A DNA stretch of 51,239 nt, from NCBI GenBank assembly GCA_018711405.1, contig DVIH01000075.1, positions 1-51,239 on the forward strand, in the 5' to 3' direction. The stretch is from Candidatus Avibacteroides excrementipullorum. Lineage in GTDB: Bacteria; Bacteroidota; Bacteroidia; Bacteroidales; Bacteroidaceae. The position numbers were made by a program, and so were the translations under genes. The notes below the pieces were generated by a model. The model did no database searches. It saw nothing but the letters and a program-made list of their open reading frames with translations, and was not told the DNA's origin. Below, one piece after another: positions 34,603 through 43,700 of the stretch; position 1 is the stretch's first letter; the number at the start of each line of letters is the position of its first letter.

Positions 34603-35614
34603 AGGACATGGCGATGATTTGTACAGATTCGGAAGAAGCATAACAAGCAACTTCAGTTCCAACGTCTACAACAGAGTCAATCATGACGGGCTGTACGAAT
34701 ATATAGGCAAACATCTGGCAGACATAAAAAACTATCCGGAACCGGAACCGTTCTCGCTCGAGAAACTCATCGCGGAGAAGCATGGGATATCGGCAGAAAA
34801 TGTATTCGCGACCAACGGAGCCACCGAAGCCATTTACATAATAGCACAGACATTCCGCGACAGGAAATCGGCAATATTGACGCCCACTTTCAGCGAATAT
34901 GAGGACGCATGCCGCCTGCACGGACACAAAATATCATCGTTCTACACCCTCGACAGCATCCCCAATGATGCCGACATGGTGTGGATATGCAATCCCAACA
35001 ACCCCACAGGCGAAGTAAGGGAACTCGAGAAACTGATGACAGCCATAACAAAACACAGCGACAAACTGTTCATCATGGATCAGTCCTACGAATACTTCAC
35101 CCGCAAGGCCACCCTGTCTGCACAGGAGGGATGCAGGTCGGATAACGTGATATTGCTGCACTCCATGACCAAGAAATATGCAGTGCCGGGACTGAGGCTG
35201 GGATTCGCTACGGCAAACAGCAGACTGACCGATGAGCTGCGCCGCCACAGGATGCCATGGTCGGTAAACGCCATAGCCATAAACGCCGGATTCTATCTGC
35301 TCCGGCACGATGAGGAGATTCCGGCAGACACAGACATGCTGCTGAAAGAGGCAGAAAGACTCTCGGCTATGCTGAAAGACACAGGACTGGCTGAAGTATG
35401 GCCCACCGACACACACTACATGCTGGTGCGTCTGAGGATGGGCAAGGCATCCGCACTGAAAGAATATCTGGCAGACCATTTCGGCATACTCATCAGAGAT
35501 GCGTCAAACTTTCACGGACTCGATGAATCATTCTTCAGGATAGCGGCACAGACACCTGAAGAAAACGACAAACTGGTCACGGCTATAAGAAAATGGTTTG
35601 ATTTCATTCAATAA
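34595..35614 (+). CDS. cobD: Threonine-phosphate decarboxylase (CobD), PLP aminotransferase fold
   Basis: 339 aa. Probably makes (R)-1-amino-2-propanol phosphate, the linker of the nucleotide loop, from L-threonine phosphate. Aminotransferase class I/II landmarks: TNGATEAIYI (73-82), CNPNNPTGE (132-140), MDQSYEYF (161-168) and PLP-binding Lys193 in SMTKKYAVPGLRLGF. The fold alone would also fit histidinol-phosphate aminotransferase; the position between cbiP and cbiB is what favours CobD. It overlaps cbiP by 8 nt and lies 10 nt before cbiB. Confidence 0.86.
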   Translation: MIEGHGDDLYRFGRSITSNFSSNVYNRVNHDGLYEYIGKHLADIKNYPEPEPFSLEKLIAEKHGISAENVFATNGATEAIYIIAQTFRDRKSAILTPTFSEYEDACRLHGHKISSFYTLDSIPNDADMVWICNPNNPTGEVRELEKLMTAITKHSDKLFIMDQSYEYFTRKATLSAQEGCRSDNVILLHSMTKKYAVPGLRLGFATANSRLTDELRRHRMPWSVNAIAINAGFYLLRHDEEIPADTDMLLKEAERLSAMLKDTGLAEVWPTDTHYMLVRLRMGKASALKEYLADHFGILIRDASNFHGLDESFFRIAAQTPEENDKLVTAIRKWFDFIQ

Positions 35615-35624
35615 AAGACAACAC

Positions 35625-36602
35625 ATGAACTACCTTATCACGCTTTTTGAAGTCTTAAGACTGCTGCTTCCGGCATGGTTGCTCGACCGTATCTTCGGAG
35701 ACCCGCAGGTCTTGCCTCACCCTGTGACATACTTCGGCAAGGCCATATCTTTCTTTGAAAAAAGGCTGAACAGGAAAAAGCACAAAAGACTGAAAGGGGC
35801 GTTCACAGCCATCTTTCTCATCTTGGCCGTCTGGGGACTGGCCTATGGCATGGAAAAAGGGCTATCTATGCTATCGCCATACGCCGCTGTCCTGTTTGAC
35901 ATCATTATGATATTTTTCTGCCTTGCCGGAAAGACTCTCGAGACAGAAGTAAAAAAGGTCTTTGAGGCCCTCGAGAAATCACTGGCCAAAGGACGCGAAC
36001 AGGTAGCAAGGATAGTGGGCAGAGACACCTCCGAACTGTCAGCGCAAGAAGTACGCACCGCCGCACTCGAGACCTTGTCGGAAAACCTGAGCGACGGGGT
36101 CGTGGCTCCGCTCTTCTGGTTCATACTGCTCGGAGTGCCGGGAATGCTCGCCTACAAAATGGTAAACACGCTCGACTCGATGATAGGATACCGCAATGAA
36201 AAATATCTGCACTTCGGATGCTGCGCCGCAAAAATCGATGACATAGCCAACTTCATCCCGGCAAGGATTACGGCAGTGCTCATGCTGCTGGTGAAAAACA
36301 AGCTCTCGCTCATGCCATTCGTATTACGTTACGGCAGGGAACATGCCAGCCCCAACTCAGGATACCCGGAATCGGCCCTGGCCGCAATACTCGACTGCCG
36401 GTTCGGGGGGCCGCACGACTATTTCGGAGAGACTGTATACAAGCCTTACATAGGCAACAACAACAGGAGGCTCACGTTTAAGGACATGAAGACCGGCATA
36501 ACCATAAACAGGCGCACAGAGGCTGTCATGATGCTTATCGTGCTGCTGGCACGGCCGGCCATGATACTGCTCTACAACTCCACTGTTATCACACTGCCAT
36601 AA
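35625..36602 (+). CDS. cbiB: Adenosylcobinamide-phosphate synthase (CbiB)
   Basis: 325 aa integral membrane enzyme joining adenosylcobyric acid to aminopropanol phosphate. Family motifs: LLDRIFGDPQVLPHPVTYFG (19-38), LSDGVVAPLFWFILLGVPG, VNTLDSMIGYRNEKYLHFG and the DDIANFIPARI segment; the C-terminus has PNSGYPESALAAIL. Several transmembrane helices are evident near 64-98, 160-190 and 305-325. Start 35625 was chosen because the frame upstream to 35598 lies in the cobD end and adds a non-membrane tail. Its 3' end overlaps the convergent cobC by 31 nt. Confidence 0.93.
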   Translation: MNYLITLFEVLRLLLPAWLLDRIFGDPQVLPHPVTYFGKAISFFEKRLNRKKHKRLKGAFTAIFLILAVWGLAYGMEKGLSMLSPYAAVLFDIIMIFFCLAGKTLETEVKKVFEALEKSLAKGREQVARIVGRDTSELSAQEVRTAALETLSENLSDGVVAPLFWFILLGVPGMLAYKMVNTLDSMIGYRNEKYLHFGCCAAKIDDIANFIPARITAVLMLLVKNKLSLMPFVLRYGREHASPNSGYPESALAAILDCRFGGPHDYFGETVYKPYIGNNNRRLTFKDMKTGITINRRTEAVMMLIVLLARPAMILLYNSTVITLP

Positions 36603-37096
36603 GGGTGCACATCAAACTCCTCCCCCTCTTTCATCTTGCCGGTATACAGTTCGGCACAGATCTGCACACCGCCATGTGCAAACAGCAGGACATTGGCATA
36701 ATCATGCTGCTTCAGTTCATCAAAGAAAGCCGAAACCCTCTTCAGCTGATCCATAAATGATTCCCCGTTGGTAGGTCTTGTATTCATGTAATCCTCGTAC
36801 CAGTCTTTCAGCTTTGGGTCGTCTATCTCTGTAAACAGCTTCATCTCCCAGTCGCCAAGACAGATTTCCTTTATCCTTTCATCGCGCACAGCATCGGCAA
36901 ATCCGCAATACTCGGCCAACTTGACACAACGGCTCAAAGGACTGGTGTAGACCTTGTCGAACCTCACGCCGTCTATCTCCGACTTGACAGCACGCGCTTC
37001 CTCTTCAAAGGAACTTTTCAAAGGCACGTCAGTCTGCCCGTAACACGTTCCGAAAGGAACATCGACAGATGTATGCCTGACAATATATACTTTCAT
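36572..37096 (-). CDS. cobC: Alpha-ribazole phosphatase-type histidine phosphatase (CobC)
   Basis: 174 aa, cytoplasmic. Histidine phosphatase superfamily: RHT with phospho-acceptor His8, YTSPLSRC (50-57, Arg56), acidic EICLGDWE (77-84) and second catalytic His141 in FAHGGVQ. In cobalamin synthesis it removes the phosphate from alpha-ribazole phosphate or from adenosylcobalamin phosphate. The fold is shared with phosphoglycerate mutases, so the assignment depends on its place after cobS. Last gene of the leftward operon, 3 nt after cobS, with a 31-nt tail-to-tail overlap with cbiB. Confidence 0.86.
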   Translation of the reverse strand: MKVYIVRHTSVDVPFGTCYGQTDVPLKSSFEEEARAVKSEIDGVRFDKVYTSPLSRCVKLAEYCGFADAVRDERIKEICLGDWEMKLFTEIDDPKLKDWYEDYMNTRPTNGESFMDQLKRVSAFFDELKQHDYANVLLFAHGGVQICAELYTGKMKEGEEFDVHPYGSVITVEL

Positions 37097-37099
37097 AAA

Positions 37100-37858
37100 T
37101 CAATAAATTGGTAACAAAACAAACGCCAGCCAAAAACCAAGTTCGGCAAGCAAAAACACAGCCCCGCAACAATCGCCAGTATACCCTCCGAGCCTGCGGC
37201 GGAACAGTCCTGTCAGCAACAGGAATATTATGGCCGAGAGCAGGCAGCCTATCAGTACAAACCTGCCGTATCCCCAGACAACGAGCAGCGACAGAGGCGC
37301 CACTCCGCCCAATGCCGATATGAGCATCTCGCCCGCAGTCATCCTGGAATAGACAGTCTTTGCCTTGCTCTCGCTCTCCGTCCTCGCATACGGCAGCAGG
37401 TTGATGATGTTGGAGCATACGAACTTGCTCCAACAGTCGCCGCACAGCAGCACCGCCGGCAGGAGCCGGTAGTGAGGCATGTTGGCAAGCATACTGTAGG
37501 CCAGCAGATAATAGACCACAAGCCCCAACACGCCATAGCTGCCTATGTGCGAGTCTTTCATTATGCGGAGCGTGTCTTCCCTGTTGCGACCACCGCCGAA
37601 CCCGTCGAAGAAGTCGGCAAGCCCGTCCTCATGCAAAGCTCCGGTCAGCAACAGGCGCGAGGCCAACGCCAGCACCACAGCCACCTCCGCAGGCAGCGAC
37701 AGGCCACACCATGCCACAAGAGCCATGACTCCCCCCGTGAGCCAACCGCAAAAACTCCAATAGCTCACAACGTGCTTGAAGCTGTCTTTCGGCACCTGTT
37801 TTATCCGCCAGAAAGGCAACCGGGTAAAAAACATCAATGCTGCCAGCAGGTTGTTCAT
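37100..37858 (-). CDS. cobS: Adenosylcobinamide-GDP ribazoletransferase (cobalamin synthase)
   Basis: 252 aa integral membrane protein that joins adenosylcobinamide-GDP to alpha-ribazole (phosphate). N-terminal MFFTRLPFW (9-17) and the metal-binding signature LTGALHEDGLADFFDG (71-86) with GGGRNRE and MKDSHIGSYG are characteristic. At least five hydrophobic helices follow. 14 nt downstream of cobT and 3 nt before cobC, so part of one leftward operon. Complete. Confidence 0.94.
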   Translation of the reverse strand: MNNLLAALMFFTRLPFWRIKQVPKDSFKHVVSYWSFCGWLTGGVMALVAWCGLSLPAEVAVVLALASRLLLTGALHEDGLADFFDGFGGGRNREDTLRIMKDSHIGSYGVLGLVVYYLLAYSMLANMPHYRLLPAVLLCGDCWSKFVCSNIINLLPYARTESESKAKTVYSRMTAGEMLISALGGVAPLSLLVVWGYGRFVLIGCLLSAIIFLLLTGLFRRRLGGYTGDCCGAVFLLAELGFWLAFVLLPIY

Positions 37859-37872
37859 GACACAGTCAGCAA

Positions 37873-38907
37873 TCAGAAATATTTTATAATAGAAGCATGG
37901 GCAAAGTTGTCCATCTCGTTTATCATCCTTATCGCAGAGTCGAGTATGGGGTAAGCGCAGACCGAACCGCTGCCTTCCCCGAGCCGCAGCCCCAAGTTGA
38001 GCAACGGCTTCGCATCAAGATACTCCAGCAGCAGCCTGTGTCCCGACTCATCACCCTGATGACCGAACACGGCATAGTCGAGCACCGCAGGATAGAGCTT
38101 GGAAGCCGCAAGCATACAGTTGGTCATGATAAACCCGTCCACCAGTATTATCATGTGCAGCTCAGCCGCACGCAGCATGGCGCCTACGGCCATGACCATC
38201 TCATACCCGCCGAAACGCCTCATTATGGCTTCCGGCGCGGAGGGGCCGTCATAATTGTCGCAAGCCCTTTTCAATACCTCGTACTTATGTTTCAGGGCAT
38301 CGCCTTGCAGTCCGCTCCCCGCACCCACACACTTGTCGAGCGGTATGCCGGCGAGGTATGTCATCCACATGGACGACGCCGAAGTGTTGCCTATGCCCAT
38401 TTCGCCGAAACTTATCACGTTGCAGCCCTCGTCATGACTGTCGGTGACACACTCCGCCCCATACTTCAGGCAAAGCTGCATCTCGCTGTCCGTCATGGCA
38501 TCTTCATGGAGGAAGTTGCGCGTGCCTTTCCTTATCTTGCGGTCTATTATGCCCTTGTCGCGAGGCAGGTCATAGTCCACACCGGCATCCACTATCTTGA
38601 GAGTGAAGCCGTGCTGCCTGCACAGGAAGTTTATGCCCGCCCCTCCGTGCAGGAAATTGCTGATCTGCTGCCATGTTATGGCTCTCGGCGACAGGCTGAC
38701 TTTCTCTTCCGTTATGCCGTGATCGGCTGCAAAGATGATATTCTGCGGGTTTTTCAGCACCGGCGAAAGCGTCTGCTGAATCATCCCCGCCTGCAAAGCC
38801 AGCGATTCGAGCATCCCCAAAGAACCTTTCGGCTTGGTCAGGTTGTTTATCTTGTCTACAAGTTTCTCTCTTATTCCCTCATCGGGGTGCGAAATAGTAA
38901 ATTCCAT
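37873..38907 (-). CDS. cobT: Nicotinate-nucleotide-dimethylbenzimidazole phosphoribosyltransferase
   Basis: 344 aa, cytoplasmic. Activates the lower-ligand base to its alpha-ribotide. Seen: [55 protein letters not shown] and the C-terminal LRLGEGSGS with catalytic-type Glu311. Start 38907 gives the standard family N-terminus ([20 protein letters not shown]); an upstream in-frame ATG at 38985 lies ahead of the -7 box at 38972-38979 and was rejected. First gene of the leftward cobT-cobS-cobC operon. cobU, usually found with these three genes, is absent here. The lower base actually used cannot be told from sequence. Confidence 0.94.
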   Translation of the reverse strand: MEFTISHPDEGIREKLVDKINNLTKPKGSLGMLESLALQAGMIQQTLSPVLKNPQNIIFAADHGITEEKVSLSPRAITWQQISNFLHGGAGINFLCRQHGFTLKIVDAGVDYDLPRDKGIIDRKIRKGTRNFLHEDAMTDSEMQLCLKYGAECVTDSHDEGCNVISFGEMGIGNTSASSMWMTYLAGIPLDKCVGAGSGLQGDALKHKYEVLKRACDNYDGPSAPEAIMRRFGGYEMVMAVGAMLRAAELHMIILVDGFIMTNCMLAASKLYPAVLDYAVFGHQGDESGHRLLLEYLDAKPLLNLGLRLGEGSGSVCAYPILDSAIRMINEMDNFAHASIIKYF

Positions 38908-38971
38908 AACGATTATATTTTTTATCGGGATACAGCCGCACGGTGTCATGCCGGCGGCATCGCATTCCTTG

Positions 38972-38979
38972 CAAAAATA
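38972..38979 (-). promoter_or_regulatory. -7 box of the cobT-cobS-cobC operon
   Basis: Minus strand TATTTTTG matches TAnnTTTG; the leader would be about 60 nt. No B12-box-like sequence was seen in it. Confidence 0.45.
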
Positions 38980-39060
38980 ATACATTAAATGAAACCAACC
39001 TGTACGATTAACGTTATTATATACAAAGTTTCATTTCACGGCCTGAAACGGCATGAAAAA

Positions 39061-39168
39061 GGATGTACGCCACCCCCGCCCGGGATGTGCGCCATCTTCG
39101 GTCGGGATCGGCTCGGTGTCGGGCAAAGATGGCGCACATCCCGACCCGACACCGAGCCGATCTTTTTT
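39061..39168 (-). repeat. Family A mosaic palindromic element, copy A4 (best preserved)
   Basis: Core of about 91 nt (39078-39168) preceded by a partial extra G' module (GGATGTACGCCAC). Along the plus strand: GGGATGTGCGCCATCTT (39082-39098, G'), GATCGGCTCGGTGTCGGG (39106-39123, S), AAGATGGCGCACATCCC (39126-39142, G), CCCGACACCGAGCCGATC (39145-39162, S') and TTTTTT. S and S' form a perfect 18-bp stem before the T-run. G' and G are also perfectly complementary (17 bp) but interleaved with S-S', so the two stems are alternatives or form a pseudoknot-like pairing. It lies in the 346-nt divergent gap between cobT and the YiiX-like gene. Confidence 0.88.
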
Positions 39169-39202
39169 GCGGACTTCCCGACGCATTATTTCAGCCTTTT
39201 TG

Positions 39203-39233
39203 TTGCTAATTAAAGTTATTTTACCTATGTTTG
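39203..39233 (+). promoter_or_regulatory. Promoter of the YiiX-like gene
   Basis: TTG (39203-39205), 20 nt, then TATGTTTG (39226-39233), a good Bacteroides promoter. It overlaps an upstream in-frame ATG (39227), so translation must start at the ATG at 39254. Confidence 0.6.
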
Positions 39234-39253
39234 CAAAAAGGGTAGTGTTTCTC

Positions 39254-39862
39254 ATGAAAAAAGCAATGATAATCATCGCCATGCTCGCGCTTCTTGCCGC
39301 GTGCAAACAGCAGGCTCCCCACAGCATCCTGCCTGAAGGATGCGTACTGGAAGAGGGCGACCTGGTGTTCAGACGCGGCAACGGCATGACCAGCAGGGCT
39401 GTGCTCGCAGTCGACAGGCACGGCTCCTACTCGCACATAGGCATAGCGGTAGACTCATGCGGCACGATGATGATAGTCCACGCCGTGCCGGGCGAACCCG
39501 ACTACGAGGGCGATCCCGACCGCGTGAAAATGGAAAGTCCGGAAAAATTCTACTCATCGCTCAACGCCAGAATAGGCGAAGTGCGCCGCCTGCACGACAA
39601 CCGGGCAGCGGCATCAGAAGCAGCCCGACACGCATTGGAAGTGTACCGGCGCGGCACATTGTTCGACCACGACTACGATGACAGCGACACCACAAAGATG
39701 TATTGCTGCGAACTCATAACATTCGCATACGGCAAAGCAGGCATACGGCTCACAGACGGCAAACGGCACCGCTTCAAACTGCCGGGCATGAAACCGATAT
39801 GCTGCATTCTGCCCTCAGACATTTGCAACAGTCGGATGCTGACGAAAATAATATCTTTTTAA
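39254..39862 (+). CDS. YiiX/YebB-like (permuted NlpC/P60) lipoprotein hydrolase
   Basis: 202 aa. Lipoprotein signal with lipobox LAAC, Cys17. The mature domain fits the YiiX-type permuted papain-like family: LEEGDLVFRRGNGMTS (32-47), YSHIGIAV with catalytic-type His61, IVHAVPGE, and MYCCELITFAYGKAG with likely nucleophile Cys151. Members are thought to cleave amide or ester bonds in cell-wall or lipid substrates; the substrate here is unknown. The start is fixed by the promoter at 39203-39233. A DUF4878 lipoprotein follows after 30 nt and may be co-transcribed. Confidence 0.85.
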   Translation: MKKAMIIIAMLALLAACKQQAPHSILPEGCVLEEGDLVFRRGNGMTSRAVLAVDRHGSYSHIGIAVDSCGTMMIVHAVPGEPDYEGDPDRVKMESPEKFYSSLNARIGEVRRLHDNRAAASEAARHALEVYRRGTLFDHDYDDSDTTKMYCCELITFAYGKAGIRLTDGKRHRFKLPGMKPICCILPSDICNSRMLTKIISF

Positions 39863-39892
39863 CCCTAATATTAACTCTAAAAAATTACCATT

Positions 39893-40303
39893 ATGAAGAA
39901 ACTTTTAGGACTTATGGCTCTCGTAGCAGCCATGTTTGCATTCACAGCATGCGGAGGAGGCAACTCCCCGAAAGACGTAGCGGAACAAGCCATGAAAGCT
40001 GTCAAAGACAAAGACGCCAAAACACTCGTGGACCTCTTCGACACAGCCGACTTTGAGGAAGAAGGGGAAAGCGTGCAGGAACAGAAAGACATGCTCGTAG
40101 CCATGTATCAGGAAAAGTTGGACGAAATGCCCCAGACTAACGCCGTCAAATCTTACGAAACCTTGTCGGAAAGCATCGCCGAAGACGGCAACACCGCCAC
40201 CGTCGACATGAAAATAGAGTATGAAAACGGAAAGACCGATACCGATGTCGTGAAACTGAAAAAAGATGCCAACGGCGACTGGAAACTCGACATGGACAAA
40301 TAA
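39893..40303 (+). CDS. DUF4878 domain lipoprotein
   Basis: 136 aa. Signal peptide MKKLLGLMALVAAMFAFTAC with lipid Cys20, then GGGN. The mature part (SPKDVAEQAMKAVKDKDAKT, then a strand region ending VVKLKKDANGDWKLDMDK) fits the DUF4878/NTF2-like lumazine-type fold common in small Bacteroidetes lipoproteins. No catalytic residues are evident. It lies 30 nt after the YiiX-like gene. Function unknown, possibly ligand binding in the periplasm. Confidence 0.82.
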   Translation: MKKLLGLMALVAAMFAFTACGGGNSPKDVAEQAMKAVKDKDAKTLVDLFDTADFEEEGESVQEQKDMLVAMYQEKLDEMPQTNAVKSYETLSESIAEDGNTATVDMKIEYENGKTDTDVVKLKKDANGDWKLDMDK

Positions 40304-40326
40304 GAAATCACAAACATAACACATCT

Positions 40327-40361
40327 GTTGCGGCACATTGCGATATGCGGTGTGCCGCAAC
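40327..40361 (+). repeat. Hairpin after the DUF4878 gene
   Basis: GTTGCGGCACA (40327-40337) and TGTGCCGCAAC (40351-40361) form a perfect 11-bp stem, 13-nt loop, with no T-run. It may stabilise the 3' end or act as a T-less terminator. Confidence 0.65.
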
Positions 40362-40658
40362 TGCATAATCCTCCGCCACATTCCCCATAAAAGCCTTACG
40401 CCCGCCCCGCGCTCAACACTTATCTACAAAAAGAAAGCATTTGCAACATTTAGTTTGCAAAACCACCCCTTTACCCCCCCCATTAGTTAACAAAAGTAAA
40501 AACGACAGTAAAACGGTAAAACAACAGAATATTTCTTCAAAAACATCTTTCATAACAATCACATTAAAACTTAATTTTAAAGCAAACAAATACGACAAAA
40601 CACATGAGAGAGAAAAACACATCAGTAACTTTTACATGCAAATATAAATTCAACAGTT

Positions 40659-40695
40659 GTGCCGCAATGGCGGAACAGACATGCTGTTGCGGCAC
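40659..40695 (+). repeat. Hairpin in the probable leader of the large secreted protein gene
   Basis: GTGCCGCAA (40659-40667) and TTGCGGCAC (40687-40695), a perfect 9-bp stem with a 19-nt loop, 64 nt before the ATG at 40760. The stem word is the same as in the hairpin at 40327-40361. Confidence 0.6.
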
Positions 40696-40759
40696 GAAAA
40701 GACAAAAAACAAGAAAAGAATAAATCACAAAAAAACAATCAGACCTATTAAATAATCAT

Positions 40760-43700
40760 ATGAGAACCATACTAACTTTTATAAGCGCAGCTGCTTTTGT
40801 CCTTACAGCATCCGCTCAAGACATAGTACAAAAGTCTTACAAAGGGAATATCATGGCGGAAACGACAGATACCCGCACGGCACAAAAGTTCGACATATTC
40901 AGCACACAAAACATACTGAAAAAATCGTATGCGTCACAACAAGAAGACAATCTCTATCCATATATCGTAAATTTCGATTCGTATGAAGACATAGCCGACT
41001 TCATGGTAGAAGATGCCAATAAAGACGGCAACTCATGGTTTTACTACATCCACTACGTCATGTACTCCCACGCCTCCAGCGGCTACACCGCCGATGACTG
41101 GCTGTTCACAAAAGGATTGCAGGTGACCAAAGGCACCAAATATCACTTGTCTTTCTCTGTACAGACTGCAACCGCCACCGAGAAAATAGAAGTCTTTGCC
41201 GGAAACGACTGCACTTCCGATGTCATGAAACAGGAAATAGTGCCGGAAACAGAAGTCTCCACAAACAGGGAATGGCAAACCATCTCTGCGACTTTCATTG
41301 CAGAAGAAACGACAACATTGTATATAGGATTTCATGCATGCAGCGATCCAGGCAGTTCGACCCTCTGCATCGACAACCTGTTCATAGACGAAGGAGCTGC
41401 CGAGAAAGGCCCACAAACCGTAAACAACCTCCGGATAACGCCTGGAGCACGCGGACAACTCAGTGCGACACTGTCCTTTGACGCGCCGACACTCGACATG
41501 AGCGGAAACGAATTGCCGCAAGACGGAATAGACAGCATCACGATTGCAAGACAGGGCATGCACGTGAAAACGATAACCAATCCCGCACCGGGAGAAAACA
41601 TAGTCTTTGAAGACAACGGAGAGACAACGCCTGTAGAAAACGGCATAAACAGCTACGAACTGATTACATTCGGCAAACAAGGCAAAGGAGATGTGGTCTC
41701 ACAGGAAGTTTACATAGGCATAGACACGCCGGTGGCAATAGACAATATCATAATGCAGGCCAGCGAAGACAAAGCCCTGATAGTATGGTTCGCCCCAAGC
41801 GAAGGTATACACGGCGGGTATGTGAGCAGCAATACGCTCAAATATGACATAGTACGTTTCAATTCGCAAGGCACATACGAATTTGTAGCGACAGACCTAC
41901 AGACCACATTGTATGAAGACCCTCTCCCCGAAGAAGGCACACAATTGGCTTACTATTACGGCATCTCGGCCAAAAATGAAGCAGGAGCCGGCGAATATGC
42001 CTATACGGAAGATGTCATAGTGGCCGGCGCGCCATATAAGCCCAAATTCACAGAGCCGTTCTCTTACTATGATGAATATGCAAAGCAAAACCTCCCGTCG
42101 CTCAACACTTCAATATGGGTAAGCGACATGGATTGGATGCTTTCGGAAGACGATGATTACGTCTCATCGCAAGACAACGGCATGCTCGTATTCAAGCCAA
42201 GTACGGAAAATGCAAAGCACTTCATCACGACCCCCATAATAACTCTTGCAGAAGAGATTAATCCCGTACTTGAATTGAACCTTTTCATCCCGGAAAACAG
42301 CAATGCTTCTCTCGACCTGAACTATTCCGTCTACAAGGAAACCACGCTTACCAATATTGCAACAATATTCGATGAATACAACACCGAACTGAAAAAAGGC
42401 GAATGGAACAAAGTGAGCATCAACATAAGCAAACTGGCCGGCTGGGGAGAAGTGAGATTCCAGTTCAGCGCAACAGGAAATACGCCGGAAGACATGCTCT
42501 ATATAGACGATGTGGTCATATATGACAACATACCCAATGACGTTGCCATAACAGGCATAAGCGGAGAAAGGATTATAAAAGCCGGAGAGACCGTACACTT
42601 CAATGTCATTGCGGAAAACAAAGGAACGGCAGACTCCCAGCCATGCAACATGCTGTTGTATTGCAACGATGAATTGATAAGCGAAAACAACTTAGACATA
42701 CTGTCACCCGGCGACACATGCACGGTTTCATTGGAATACACTCCGACTGAAGATGACATAAACACACGCAAGATCATCCGCGCAGAACTGGACATAGCCG
42801 ATGAAAAGGCTTTCAACAACAAATCGGAAGAGCTCGAAGCCTTCATCGATGCAATGCCTTACGCACCGGTAACCGACCTGAACGCAAAAGAGAAAGGCGG
42901 GTACGTAGTTCTGGACTGGTCTGTTCCGGCATATCAACAGAGGATAGACAAAAGAATAGACGATGACATAGAAGCATACGAAGACTTCATCATCGAAGGC
43001 ATAGGCGAATACACATTGATAGACGGTGACAAACAGCAGACATACGGCATAAGCATGCATTCATGGCCCAACATCTATGAACCGCAATCTTTCATAGTGT
43101 TCAATCCACACAAAGCGAACATGGATCTCAGTCTGGATGCAGGCTGGACGCCTCATAGCGGAGAAAAGATGCTGGTATGCTTTGATGCCATAAATACAGA
43201 TCCGGACAACATCATACCTAATGATGACTGGCTTATAACTCCGGAAGTAAAGCCTAACACCCTGTTCTCTTTCTGGGCAAAGTCGCCTAACGCAGTGGTA
43301 GAACCGGAACAGCTCGAAGTGTTGTACTCCCCTATAGGAACAGCCGTTGAAGACTTCATACCTTTGGAACCGGAAGTAATAGAAGTTCCCGCACAATGGA
43401 CTCAATATATTTACCTGTTGCCTGCCGATGCAAAACACGTGGCATTGCATTGCGTATCCGCAGCAAGATTCGCCCTCTTGGTAGATGACATATCATTTAC
43501 TGCAAACGAAGAAGAGATTTTGAGGCTTAAAGGCTATAATGTATACAGAGACGGAGTCTGCATAACCAAAGAGCCGATAGGCACCAATACTTTCACAGAC
43601 AAAGACGTTGAAAAGGGTATGACTTATTATTATGAAATAGAAACAGTATATGAGCAGGGCGTTTCACCGCTGTCCAACATGGCGAATATTCTCTTCGAGA

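Larger units (their letters stand above)
40304..40759. other. 456-nt AT-rich intergenic region with two related hairpins
   Basis: No credible gene. Two long hairpins built from the same word (GTGCCGCAA/TTGCGGCAC) sit near each end. Between them are a direct repeat of TTTGCAA (40440-40446 and 40454-40460), a C8 tract (40474-40481) and AT-rich DNA. Short ORFs here (for example on the plus strand from 40441) have Lys/Asn/Ser-rich composition and no signals. The promoter of the large secreted protein should lie here but no good TAnnTTTG was found. Confidence 0.6.

Noticed and set aside
37897-38988. 363-codon open frame antisense to cobT
   Set aside because: Mirror frame of a clear cobT gene with Arg/His/Tyr-rich composition and no domain.
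40441-40647. 68-codon ORF in the AT-rich intergenic region
   Set aside because: Lys/Asn/Ser/Thr-rich composition, runs over a C8 tract, no signal peptide or promoter box.
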